DNA of 64,000 nucleotides, taken from Maylandia zebra (lineage: Eukaryota > Chordata > Actinopteri > Cichliformes > Cichlidae). Under the pieces are notes generated by a model that did not search any database, had not been told where the DNA came from, and saw only the letters and a program-made list of their open reading frames with translations. This document shows, one piece after another, positions 46,544 through 56,831 of the stretch. Location of the stretch: contig NC_135187.1 in the NCBI RefSeq assembly GCF_041146795.1, positions 1,197,501-1,261,500 of the forward strand. Direction: 5' to 3'. Position numbers and translations under genes: made by a program. How positions within the stretch are numbered: the first letter of the stretch is position 1; every line of letters starts with the position of its first letter.

Positions 46544-49116
46544 TATGCTACACGCCATACAAGCAGGGCTACAAAGCTGTCTCACACCCGGCTTTTGGGA
46601 AGTCTGACCACAACGCCATCTTCCTCATTCCCCAGTATAAACAAAGCATACGGAGGGAAGACGTGACCACGAAGGAAGTAAAACGGTGGACTGCCCAATC
46701 AGAAGCTACGCTACAGGACGCACTCAACAACTTTGACTGGGACATGTTCAGAGCATGCGCAGTCGACATCAACGAGTTTACGGAAGTAGCAGTATGCTTC
46801 GTCAATATGCTAGCGGAGGAGATTATCCCCACTGCGAGAGTCACCACATTCCCAAACCAGAAACCGTGGATGGACAGATCGATCCGCACTGCAGTAAACG
46901 CCAGGACCGCCTCCTACAACGCGGGTCTCGCCACTGGCGATATGAGCGCCTACAAAGCGGCCTCATACGGCATGCGGCGCGCGGTGAGAGATGCCAAACG
47001 CAGGTACCGGGAACGTGTGGAGTCCCGCTTCCACCAGGGCGACACACGGAGTATGTGGCACGGACTACGCACCATTACGGACTACAAAGCCAGGGACACT
47101 GCGCCAATCAACGCCGACTCTGCATTCACCAACGAGCTGAATCGGTTCTACGCCCGTTTCGAGGTTAGCCAGGCGGCTAATGCTATCTACCGCCTGACTA
47201 CCGAGGACAGTGACGTCATCAGCGAGAGACCGGTGACCAGCATCGCGGAGCATGACGTCCGAGCGGCACTGAGGAGAGTGAACACAAGGAAAGCGGCGGG
47301 GCCAGACGGCATCACCGGCCGTCTGCTGCGCTGCTGTGCTGACCAGCTAGCAGGTGTGTTCACTTACATCTTCAACGAGTCCCTGGCGAAGTCTGTGGTC
47401 CCCACATGCTTCAAAAGATCCACCATCATCCCTGTGCCCAAGAACAGCAAACCCTCATCCCTGAACGATTACCGGCCAGTTGCACTGACCTCGGTAGTAA
47501 TGATGGTGTTTGAGAGGCTGCTGAAGAACATCATCTCCTCCTCCATCCCAGACACCACAGATCCGCTGCAGTTCGCCTACAGATCCAACAGATCCACAGA
47601 GGATGCCATCGCCCACGTCCTACACACCACTCTCAGCCACGTGGCCAAGAAACAGGGTAACTATGTGCGAATGCTGTTTTTTGATTACAGTTCAGCGTTT
47701 AACACAATAGTGCCCTGCAGACTGTTCACAAAGCTGAGGGATCTGGGACTTAACAGCCGTCTGTGTGCATGGGTGTTGGACTTCCTCACTGGCAGAACTC
47801 AGGTGGTGAGGGTGGGCAGGTGCTTCTCCAACAGCATCACCATCAACACAGGAGCACCTCAGGGATGTGTCCTCTCGCCGCTGCTCTACTCCCTCTACAC
47901 TTCAGACTGTGTGGCCACCCACGGCTCCAACACCATTGTGAAGTTTGCTGACGACACAGTGGTGTTGGGTGCCATCTCCAACAACGATGAGGCGGCCTAC
48001 ATGGATGAAGTGAAGAATCTGGCATCGTGGTGCCAGGACAACCACCTCCAGCTGAACGTCAGCAAGACCAAGGAGCTGGTGGTCGATTTCAGAAGGGGTC
48101 AGCACAGAGACTACAAGCCCATTATCATCAATGGAGCTCCAGTGGAGAGGGTGCAGTCCTTCAAGTATCTTGGTGTCCACATCTCCTCAGACCTGACATG
48201 GGCTGCCCACATTCAGGTCCAGACCAAAAAGGCTAGGCAGCGCCTGTATCACCTACGACAACTGAGGAAGTTCAGGGTCTCTCCAAAGATCCTCAGGATT
48301 TTCTATACAGGCGCTGTGGAGAGCATCCTCACACAGAACATGACATCGTGGTTCGGGAACAGCTGTGTGAAGGACCAAAAAGCTCTCCAGAGAGTGATCC
48401 GTACAGCAGAACGCTGCTGCAGGATTGCTCTCCCCCCGCTTCAGGACACCTACACCAGGAGATGCCGGACTAGAGCAGATACTGAAGGACCCGTCCCATC
48501 CTGGCAACAAACTGTTCCAACTTCTGCAATCTGGTAGAAGGTTCCGCATCTTCCGGGCAAGGACAGAGAGACTCAAGAGGAGCTTCTATCCCCAAGCCAT
48601 CCGTGCCCTAAACACACACACCCGCCCTCTCACATCATCTATAATTGACTGAGACAGGACTCTTCCAGACACTAAACCAAGGCACAATGTACATTTCAAT
48701 TCCTTTAATTTTAAATATGTTTATATTGTCTATCCTGTATAATAGTCAGATGTCTATTCATATTAATGTACAGAAACTGGTGTTGGCCAGAGGGGCCGAT
48801 GGCGCGATATGGCAGCCTGGCTTCTGTCAGTCTGCCCCAGGGCAGCTGTGGCTACAACCGTAGCTGCCTCCACCAGTGTGTGAATGCGAGAGTGAATGAA
48901 TAGTGGTATTGTAAAGCGCTTTGGGTGCCTTGAAAAGTGCTATATAAATCCAATCCATTATTATTATTATATATATATATAATGTTCTTCCTCTACACCC
49001 CCCCCCCCCCCCCAATTTTTGCACATGTCGAGGAGCGTGTCAGGCTACATTTCACTGTGTGTTATACTTGTATAACTATGCATGTGACAAATAAAGAACC
49101 TTGAACCTTGAACCTT
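46544..49116 (+). mobile_element. Rex1/L2-like LINE inserted in the Tc1 terminal repeat
   Basis: It starts inside the endonuclease (KSDHNAIFLIPQYK), then runs open to about 48470. The reverse transcriptase blocks are intact: [55 protein letters not shown] and KFADDTVVLGAI. A 1-base frameshift near 48470 moves the last part (LKDPSHPGNKLFQLLQSGRR) into another frame. The 3' UTR carries the short 'aaagcgctttgggtgcc' repeat at 48776-48970 and a poly(C) tract. It ends 'gacaaataaagaaccttg' followed by (aaccttg)n. It is clearly younger than the Tc1 it sits in. Confidence 0.88.
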
Positions 49117-49141
49117 GACTAAATACTTTTTTGCCCCACTG
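49117..49141 (-). mobile_element. Outer end of the split Tc1 terminal repeat
   Basis: Read on the minus strand: CAGTGGGGCAAAAAAGTATT..., the standard start of this Tc1 family. It is followed on the plus strand by TA (49142-49143), the Tc1 target site. Confidence 0.85.
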
Positions 49142-49143
49142 TA

Positions 49144-49690
49144 CATTTCAGACACTTCGATAAGTCTTCACATATCTCGCGCCAAAACTTCTGAACTGGT
49201 GGACAGAACCAAAGAGCGTGGATATAATTGTCCGGTGAATTGGTTTGGCAGTGTGAGCAGTTGTTGGTAGACGTAAAGCCCATCTTGAACATCCGATGAC
49301 CTGTATAGTGCACTCTATGTAATATTTTGTATTGAATTAATTGAAGACTGGGATTTCTAACTAGATGAAAGGTTTTTAAGCAAATCTGAGAGCAGAAGTT
49401 TAGGTCTAAGTTAACTGATAAATCCGCTTCCCATTTTGCAATAGGAAGTGATATTGATTCATCTGTTTTAGAAAGCATTCTGTATATTTTGGATAGTAAT
49501 TTGGGGGGTTTAAGAGTAAGAAATTGAACCACACTTGGTGGTGTTTGTAGTTCAACTTGACCCGGTTTAAATTTCTTTTTTACTATGGATTTAATTTGTT
49601 GATATTCTAAAAATCTTTTCTTGTTGATCCCATATTGTGTAACTAGTCTGTCAAATGAAATAAATTCTGTTCTTTCTAATACATGTTCTA
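49144..49690 (-). mobile_element. L1-type LINE ORF2 C-terminal fragment
   Basis: A minus-strand frame is open for about 180 codons. It reads NKKRFLEYQQIKSIVKKKFK, later LQLIQYKILHRVHYTGHRMF and the zinc-knuckle-like CSHCQTNSPDNYIHALWFCP, then FWREICEDLSKCL. This is the distal part of L1/Tx1 ORF2. The Tc1 inserted at its 3' side. The 5' end stops at about 49690. Confidence 0.75.
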
Positions 49691-49879
49691 AGTATTTGAT
49701 TCATTTACAACTCCGACTCAGACAAGGTAAGTGACTCATGTTGTAACTGACGTCAGACGCCGGAGATTTTGGCAGAAACTTTAAGCGAATGGTAGCTTAG
49801 AATTGAACAAATTCCTTTAAGCTTCAGTATTACCAAATACACTTATCAGTTGTCTTATAACTAACAACATTTGTCTAAA

Positions 49880-50290
49880 TCATCTCCAACACCCTGGAGA
49901 ACAACGGGGAGAGTTTAGAGGCTCTCCAAGATTACATCGATCAGTGCTTCCAGGACCTCGTGATGAAGAAGGCCCAGAGTGCAGCTTCCCCGGCCAAGTC
50001 TGAGACGCCGTCATTGAAAAGATGTCGCCTGGCAGATTCCCCCGGCACAACATTGCCAGCCAGCAAAGATATTGTCGATATCCTAGAGTCAATCGACAAG
50101 GCTGCAAGGCTGTCCTTGGTGGAGATTCTACACCAGGAATTTAAATGCTTGCGAGAATCCCTGGAGTTCAGTCAGCAGCAGGTGGAAACGCTCGCTGCTG
50201 AAAATGCCACGCTAAGGGAGTCGTTAAATGTCTCACTGACAATGTTACCCAGCTCAACAGAGAAAATAAAAATAAAACATTTTCAGTGAG
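49880..50290 (+). mobile_element. LINE ORF1-like coiled-coil fragment
   Basis: A 110-codon frame has a heptad-like region (ARLSLVEILHQEFKCLRESL, then QQQVETLAAENATLRESL). A frameshift to VTQLNRENKN follows. This is the style of the coiled coil of L1-group ORF1 proteins. It is short and broken, and the element assignment is by resemblance only. Confidence 0.4.
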
Positions 50291-50392
50291 ACATTTGACG
50301 ACTTCCTGACAAAAGGTCTTTTGTCTTGTACAGCTGCTGTTATTGTGTATATATTTATTTATATTTCTTCATACATTCTTATATAGTTCTAT

Positions 50393-50715
50393 ATTGTGTA
50401 TTTTGTTGTACAGTTATTTTATTTTCAACTTTAATTTATATATTTTATCTTATTCTTCCCAGTTAAATTTACCCTTCATTCTAATTTGTGTTGTACAGTT
50501 ATTTCATTTTTAACCTTAATTTATATTTTATTCCTTCCTAGTTAAATTTACCCTTTTTAATTTTTCATATTTATTTCCTATCTTATTCATAGCCTTTTCC
50601 TTTTTTGTTTTCTTTAGGTCACGAGCAGTTGTCCAAGCATTTCACTACATATCGTACTGTGTATGACTGTGTACGTGACAAATAAAATTTGAATTTTTTG
50701 AATTTGAATTTTGCT
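50393..50715 (+). repeat. LINE 3' tail, copy 2 of a near-identical pair
   Basis: By eye it is identical over about 300 bases to 23042-23350, differing only in the final (gaattt) repeat. The identity implies recent insertion of both copies from one source lineage. Confidence 0.8.
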
Positions 50716-50739
50716 TTATTACTTATTCAGGTTGTGTAT

Positions 50740-50880
50740 CATGTTTTTTAAAACACAACTTAGTTACTAATTACTTTTCAAAATAAGTAATCAGTAAAGT
50801 AACAGGAGTAGTTTTTTTGGAGAAGTAATCAGTAATTAGTTACTAATTACTTTTTTCCAGTAACTTGACTAACACTGATT
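50740..50880 (-). repeat. DNA-transposon end ('taattac' type)
   Basis: It ends 'cagtaacttgactaacactg', the reverse complement of a TIR starting CAGTGTTAGTCAAGTTAC. This resembles ends of common fish hAT-like non-autonomous elements. The element body is not evident. Confidence 0.5.
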
Positions 50881-51540
50881 CACCGGGCAGTTTTCCACAC
50901 TCTCTGGAAAACCTTCACTTGTTCCAAAATGCCTCAGACAGACACTACAAACAGCGATGGGCTCCCACATAACAGTTTCTTCTACTGGACATCTGCACAC
51001 CTGAAGTCTCACGCATCACATATTCCAGATCGGTCGGTCATGACGCTCTCATACTTTTTTCCATCTTGTGCTTTACTTGTTTTTCTTATTGTTCACATTG
51101 CAGTAGAGAAGACAGAGGGTAAGCACCTTCTTCTGTGACTTGCTTACATGTAGCATCCCTCTTCCTCACAACTGCGTGCAGACACACAAGCAGGAAACAG
51201 ATACATATCTGTATACAAATGAACTGTTAGCACCTGCATCCACAGTAGTCCTGTCAGTTGGTTTCCTCTCTTCGACTCTACCTGTGTGTGTCTGCTTACT
51301 CTACATTATATGTTAGTTACATTTGTTTAAAATAGATGTAGTCACTCTTCACATTAAAGCAATAAAATAAAACTGTTACCTGAAGAGAATTAAATTATGA
51401 GTGTTAGCTGAAAAGCTCTGCAGATAAATAAACACATTTTATAGCAGCATAGATGTTATAACTAAAACCAGATTTCCCTAAATGCAAAAAAATTTGCTTA
51501 ACGTGTTTGACTCTGTTTTGGTTGTTCAGCACCTGATCTT
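50881..51540. other. Intergenic upstream of the third mucin-like gene
   Basis: No gene recognised. The region just before 51540 shares 'tgttcagcacctgat' with the upstream region of the small mucin-like gene, so the right end is probably promoter-proximal. Confidence 0.4.
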
Positions 51541-51569
51541 ATCTGTGGTCCTGCAGATTTCTGAGTGGG

Positions 51570-51577
51570 TATAAAAG
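51570..51577 (+). promoter_or_regulatory. TATA box of the third mucin-like gene
   Basis: GTGGGTATAAAAG, with 'tgttcagcacctgat' about 45 bases upstream and 'gattaaacaaacag' downstream, parallels the promoter at 31561. A non-coding first exon of about 80 bases ends at 51678 before GTAAGT. Confidence 0.6.
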
Positions 51578-52037
51578 CTGGCTTTCCTGGAGAACTCACT
51601 GATTAAACAAACAGCTGGAATCGGTGAAGAGCACGGCCTCTGTCACTGAGAGGAAGACAGCTCAGCACCAGGCAGACTGTAAGTCACTTCATCCTGAATG
51701 TTTCACCACATTTTATACTCGTGTCTGTTCACACGTGCTGCTTCTGCTGTACAAGTCCAACCTTACTGATTTGTTTTGTTTTACATGATTTTCATGGCAT
51801 TATATTTCTTTTATTCAGATAATCTCAAACTGTTTAGTTTATCGAGGCTATTTTTTAACATTTTTATTCAATTCTATTTATCCCAAATATTCAGTTAAGT
51901 AAATATATTGGATATTTTCTTAATTCCATTCAATTTTATGTGATATCATTTTGTGTATCACAGTGCGAAACCCTAAAAACTAAACTCAAACAACAATCGG
52001 TCATTTTATCTTTAAAGCATTCAAACACATTTCCAGA

Positions 52038-53281
52038 ATGATGATGAAGATCTGTGCCATCCTACTTCTGTTTGTGGGTAAGTGTAAGAAAATAACCACA
52101 AATCATTCTGTGTGCAGGAGATGGATTTGAAATTTGGTGTTAATGTAAATTGTATCCATCATTAACCCTCTGAATCAGCCTCAGTCAACACACAGATTTC
52201 AAGCTCGACTGCAACCACAGGGGCTCCAACAGCAACCACAGCTGCTACAACAGCAAACACAGGTGCTACAACAGCAACCACAGGGGCTCCAACAGCAACC
52301 ACAGGGGATCCAACAGCAACCACAGCTGCTACAACAGCAACCACAGGTGCTACAACAACAACCAGAGGGGATCCAACAGCAACCACAGCTGCTACAACAG
52401 CAACCACAGGTGCTACAACAGCAACCACAGCTGCAACAACAACAACCACAGCTGCTACAACAGCAACCACAGGGGCTCCAACAACAACCACAGCTGCTCC
52501 AACAGCAACCACAGGGGCTACAACAACAACCACAGCTGCAACAACAACAACCACAGCTGCTACAACAGCAACCACAGGGGCTACAACAACAACCACAGGG
52601 GCTCCAACAGCAACCACAGCTGCTACAACAACAACCACAGCTGCTACAACAGCAACCACAGCTGCTACAACAGCAACTACAACTGCAGCAACAACTACAA
52701 CTGCTCCAAACACAACTACAACTGCAGCAACAACAACTACAACTGCTCCAAACACAACTACAACTGCAGCAACAACAACTACAACTGCTCCAAACACAAC
52801 TACAACTGCAGCAACAACTACAACTGCTCCAAACACAACTACAACTGCAGCAACAACAACTACAACTGCTCCAAACACAACTACAACTGCAGCAACAACA
52901 ACTACAACTGCTCCAAACACAACTACAACTGCAGCAACAACAACTACAACTGCTCCAAACACAACTACAACTGCAGCAACAACAACTACAACTGCTCCAA
53001 ACACAACTACAACTGCAGCAACTGCAGCAACAACAGCCACAACTGCAGCAACAACAACTACAACTGCTCCAAACACAACTACAACTGCAGCAACAACAGC
53101 CACAACTACAACTGCAGCAACAACTACAGCTGCTCCAACAACAACTATAACTGCAGCAACAACAACCACAACTGCAGCAACTGCAGCAACAACAACTACA
53201 GCTGCCAAAGCGGCTACAGCTGTAAATGAAATCAGCCTGACTTCTGTCATAGTGACAGTCATAGCTGCTGCACTTGTATAA
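52038..53281 (+). CDS. Threonine-rich mucin-like protein with N-glycosylation-site repeats
   Basis: Coding exons 52038-52077 and 52179-53281 (phase-1 intron, GTAAG donor, AG acceptor), 380 aa. A non-coding exon ends at 51678. Exon 1 codes MMMKICAILLLFVG, differing from the 32.3 kb gene at few positions. The mature chain starts ASVNTQISSSTATTGAPT. Its first half is TTATTGAPTATTAAT-type repeat. The second half has eight tandem 14-residue units (one is 13) plus one more, each containing APNTTTT, so each carries an N-T-T glycosylation sequon. It ends AVNEISLTSVIVTVIAAALV, a hydrophobic GPI-type or membrane tail. It is predicted to be an extracellular, densely O-glycosylated coat protein, also N-glycosylated in this member. 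No cysteine is seen in the mature chain, and no named gene is recognised. Confidence 0.82.
52690..53085 (+). repeat. 42-bp coding tandem repeat in the third mucin-like gene
   Basis: The word 'gctccaaacaca' starts at 52703, 52745, 52787, 52826, 52868, 52910, 52952 and 52994 (steps of 42, once 39) and again at 53066. Units are nearly identical, so the array expanded recently. All steps are multiples of three. Confidence 0.9.
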
Positions 53282-55378
53282 AGAGATTCATCAGTCTGGC
53301 CTGATCTGTGGAGCCCAGTGAAATAAGGTATATCATTATTTCATTTTCTCATCACATGTTTGTTCACATATTTTTTAAACAACATCAAAGTAATGAAGTG
53401 CTGAAAAACACAACAATAATATTAATAATTAATAATAATAACAACAACGACAATAATAATAATAATAATTTTCATGAACCCAGTTGTGAGAACCGCAGCA
53501 GGGTTTCTGCAGGGCAGGGAAACCAAACTAACAAACTAAATTACAATGTCAATGCAAAAGCTCGTTTTGAGTCAAAGAAAGTGGAACGAGGGAGGTTGAA
53601 GTCCCCTCAGCCTGCCTGTCAGCACATCTGAGAGCGGCTAAACGGTCCAGCCAGCTTTATATGTAGAAGAGGGCCGAAGCAGAGTTTGGAGTGTGCACAG
53701 CATCTTTATTTTTAATCACAGCTAAATCAAAGTATAAGTATATGAAGAAGAAATGAATGTGAGAAATGAGTTAGAGTGTTGGAAAAGTCTGTCCTGATGT
53801 GTGAATTTTGTGTGCCTGGACCTCATTAATCTTTGAACTTAGCACAGTAGTGTCTGAGAGCGGTGAAGAACATATAATCTATAATAATCACTCAGGCTGA
53901 ATAATGTGTGTGTGTTTGAAAGAGAAGTCACTCATCTGAAATAATGTCTGACTTTTTAAATGTGTGGTTGAACATGAAGTCAAGTATACTGATATGGGAC
54001 TGAATGTTCATATGTGATGGGATTTCCTGTGTTAAGAATAACAGGGCCAGCATTAGCTCTGAGTAGGTTAATTAGATGAGTATAATTCAGGTCATTTGAT
54101 TCTGTTTTCATTATTATTTGATTCTGCTTTTGCTTTGCTCCTGCTAAACTGCAGTTAAAGTCGAAATTGTGGGTGTCTCCTGTTTAACTCTGTGAAACAG
54201 TAAAGGTCAAAATCTGAGTATTAAAGTACATTAAATGGCTCTTACAGGTTAGTCCTTTAAACGTAACAGATCCTTGGGTCTGTTACTTTTAACAGACAGA
54301 CTTCCAATGTTTGGTCGCCTCTGGCTTTACAGTGTGTGGAATTAAAGAAATTATTTTACAGCTACAATATATCCTGAAGCATTAACATTGCATTAAGATG
54401 GTTATTAAACCTGCTGGCTTTACATTAACCTTTTATTACAGGTACAGCCATAATAATTGTATACACACATTGCATTTTGTGCTTATTAAAGAGTTAAAGC
54501 TCAGTCAATTAAGGAAAGGTCATAAGCCTCGTTCGGCGCGATGTCTGGACGATCTATTGTGTAAGTGACTTGGAGCTATAGAAGGTTAAAACTGCATACA
54601 CGCTTACAAAACACATATAGTCCATATAATCTAGAAACAGGCCTGAAACTATTCAGCAACCTGTGGCGTTTGAGTTTGCTTAGTAACAGGTGACAGAAGA
54701 TGTGTCAAAAAGAAGACCCTGGGGATCTTCAGGGCCTGGATTCATCGCCATATATGGACGAAGATGCTAGGGAGGGGAACTTCGGTGTCTGCATTTATCT
54801 CTTAAAATTGACCATTGTCTGTAAAAAATGCAAAAAATGTTCTTAAGATGCAAATAATGTTCTTGGAAACCTTGTCAAACCCTGACATTATAAAAGCAAT
54901 TGCTTTTTGGGTGGAGATCTATGCTGATTGTGTGCAGTATCCATCTCCCCGCGCGTGTGTTCAATAAAATTGTTTGACCAGACTCTTCGGGACCAGTGTT
55001 ATTTTGTTTTCCTCCTCAATATTTTCGAGTTCGGGACAAGTACGAGTTTGGACAAGAGATTGAAGCTGGGCCATGCTGGGCTTAATTTAATTTATTAATT
55101 CAAAATTCATCAGTTTAAATGAATTCTGAATTTCACTGCAGGCCTGTCACTTGTCACCTTTTACACCACTGAAGGCGTAAAAGGTGGAAGAAGTCGCTTT
55201 TAGCACTTTGGTGGTCATTTTCCCGTGTTCTTCTTTTGTGATTCAGTTTCAGTTATTGCTGCATCTTTAAAATAAAGTTCTCTTAAAATCCCACGAGTAT
55301 GGTATGTTTGATTTGTTATTATTTTTAGTTTAAGTTGTTTGTGTTTTAAAACACATAAAACGTGTGTGGTTGCCGAGT
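53282..55378. other. Intergenic, with one possible solo LTR
   Basis: 53410-53470 is an (AAT/AAC)n-rich microsatellite. 54880-55075 has an LTR-like layout: 'acattataaaagc' (TATA), then 'gttcaataaaattg' about 80 bases on, then a T-rich stretch and 'gttcgggacaagtacg'. Its ends were not defined and no target duplication was found. No gene is seen. Confidence 0.35.
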
Positions 55379-55708
55379 CTGGGATTGGGGCTGCGCTGCA
55401 ATACGCAAACCTGCCGTTTGGGGCACTACCGCCGCAAAGCGGTGTGCAGCTTTACCGGGAGCCGCAGAAGAAGAAGGGAAAAAATGGCCGCGGCTAATGT
55501 TAGGTAGCTTATGACTGTCGAAAAATGTTTCGTTCCTGATATTTTTGGCCGCTGTAGTTTTGTACCGAGGCTCCGTGACAACGTAAGACCCCTCCGCCGA
55601 CATCGTAAAAACTGTGGCGGGAAGCCGAGCCCCGCTGCGCGCTGTTCGTAGCGGTCTAGTGGCTCCGTGTCTGTGCAGCGGTGCCAGCTGCCGTCACTTA
55701 AACGTCAG
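55379..55708 (+). promoter_or_regulatory. ring1: CpG-rich promoter and non-coding first exon of ring1
   Basis: A local rise in GC and CpG (about 55379-55760) contrasts with the AT-rich surroundings. A splice donor 'aacgtcag|gtgagt' lies at 55708/55709, giving a probable non-coding exon that joins the coding exon whose acceptor is at 56803. The transcription start is not resolvable; it lies somewhere in 55.6-55.7 kb. TATA-less, CpG-island promoters are normal for housekeeping Polycomb genes. Confidence 0.6.
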
Positions 55709-56831
55709 GTGAGTTTCTTCTTCCCTCTTTTTCGTCCTTTTCAGTGCGCGTCGACGGATGTAAAGCGTTTGGCTGTTAAATCCGCAAAACTGAGTCAAAG
55801 TTCGCAAACTTTGGAGTGTTCGGTCCCTGCAGGAAGTTTGAAGGCTGGCAGCTGTTGGTGAGTTCCTCTTGTGGGAACTAAAAATAAGCTGTGGTTCTCA
55901 GCAGAGACCGCGGGGCTGCTGTGAAGTTACATGGTTTTGTTTTCAGAATAAATCCGGTGCCTTTGTAATCATTTAAAAACTGAAGAAATCCAAAAAGCTG
56001 AGAACATGCGAAGAAAGCCGAGATGTTTACACATGCAAGCGTGAATAAGATCACGGCCACACCGAATCAAAGCCGTTATTCTTCTCACACATCAAATGTT
56101 GCACATCATCCTGCAGAAAAAAGCTGTGTAGTGAAGAGACCCGGCAGACTGCACCGGAAACGGATCCGGATTTAGCAGGGATCATTTTTGTTTATTATAC
56201 AGCGAGATTAACTCGTGACACACATCTGCACGGCTCTGTCGCCACGTTTGAATTGGTTTCGTGCACAATACACTTGTAACTTTCAGTGTTTTTCCTTCTT
56301 TCCAATAAACCATTCAACTACATGAAACCGTGTTTATTTTCAGCGCATCATACACTCGAGGTTTTAGAAACCACCACTCCATTTATGTTATTTCACAGCG
56401 AGCAGATATTTAACACGTATATTACAGTTGTCTTCGCTCAGTGACTGGTTTTAGTCTTGACAGTCCACATTGCTGGCATTGCATCTTTCAACATGTTTGT
56501 GGGTAGATTTGAATGCCTCAGCCGCAACTGCAGCCACTCAGCCTGTACAGCACATGTGAGGTGGATATGCTCCTGATGACTGATGAGACTGAATTCAAAT
56601 GTTTGTTGCTGTACGAGTTCATACATTTAAAACAGGTTGAGTTATTCTGCCAGCCCAGCATGTGGAGGTATTGCTCTTAAAATAATTATATATGCATGTC
56701 TTCATGTGGATTTCTTTGTGTTTTTATTTTGAGTCTGTAAAAAAGTTAATTATTTTGACACATGACGAGAACATCTGATTGTGTTTTCTCTCCTGTCTCT
56801 CAGTGAGGATTGATTGGGGGGGAGCGCAGCC

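Noticed and set aside
52162..53262. 366-aa Val/Ala-rich minus-strand frame and 295-aa Gln-rich plus frame
   Set aside because: Shadows of the third mucin-like gene's repeat exon.
55379..56831. miR-219 hairpin near ring1
   Set aside because: In mammals this microRNA lies beside RING1; I looked for its mature sequence on both strands around the gene and did not see it.
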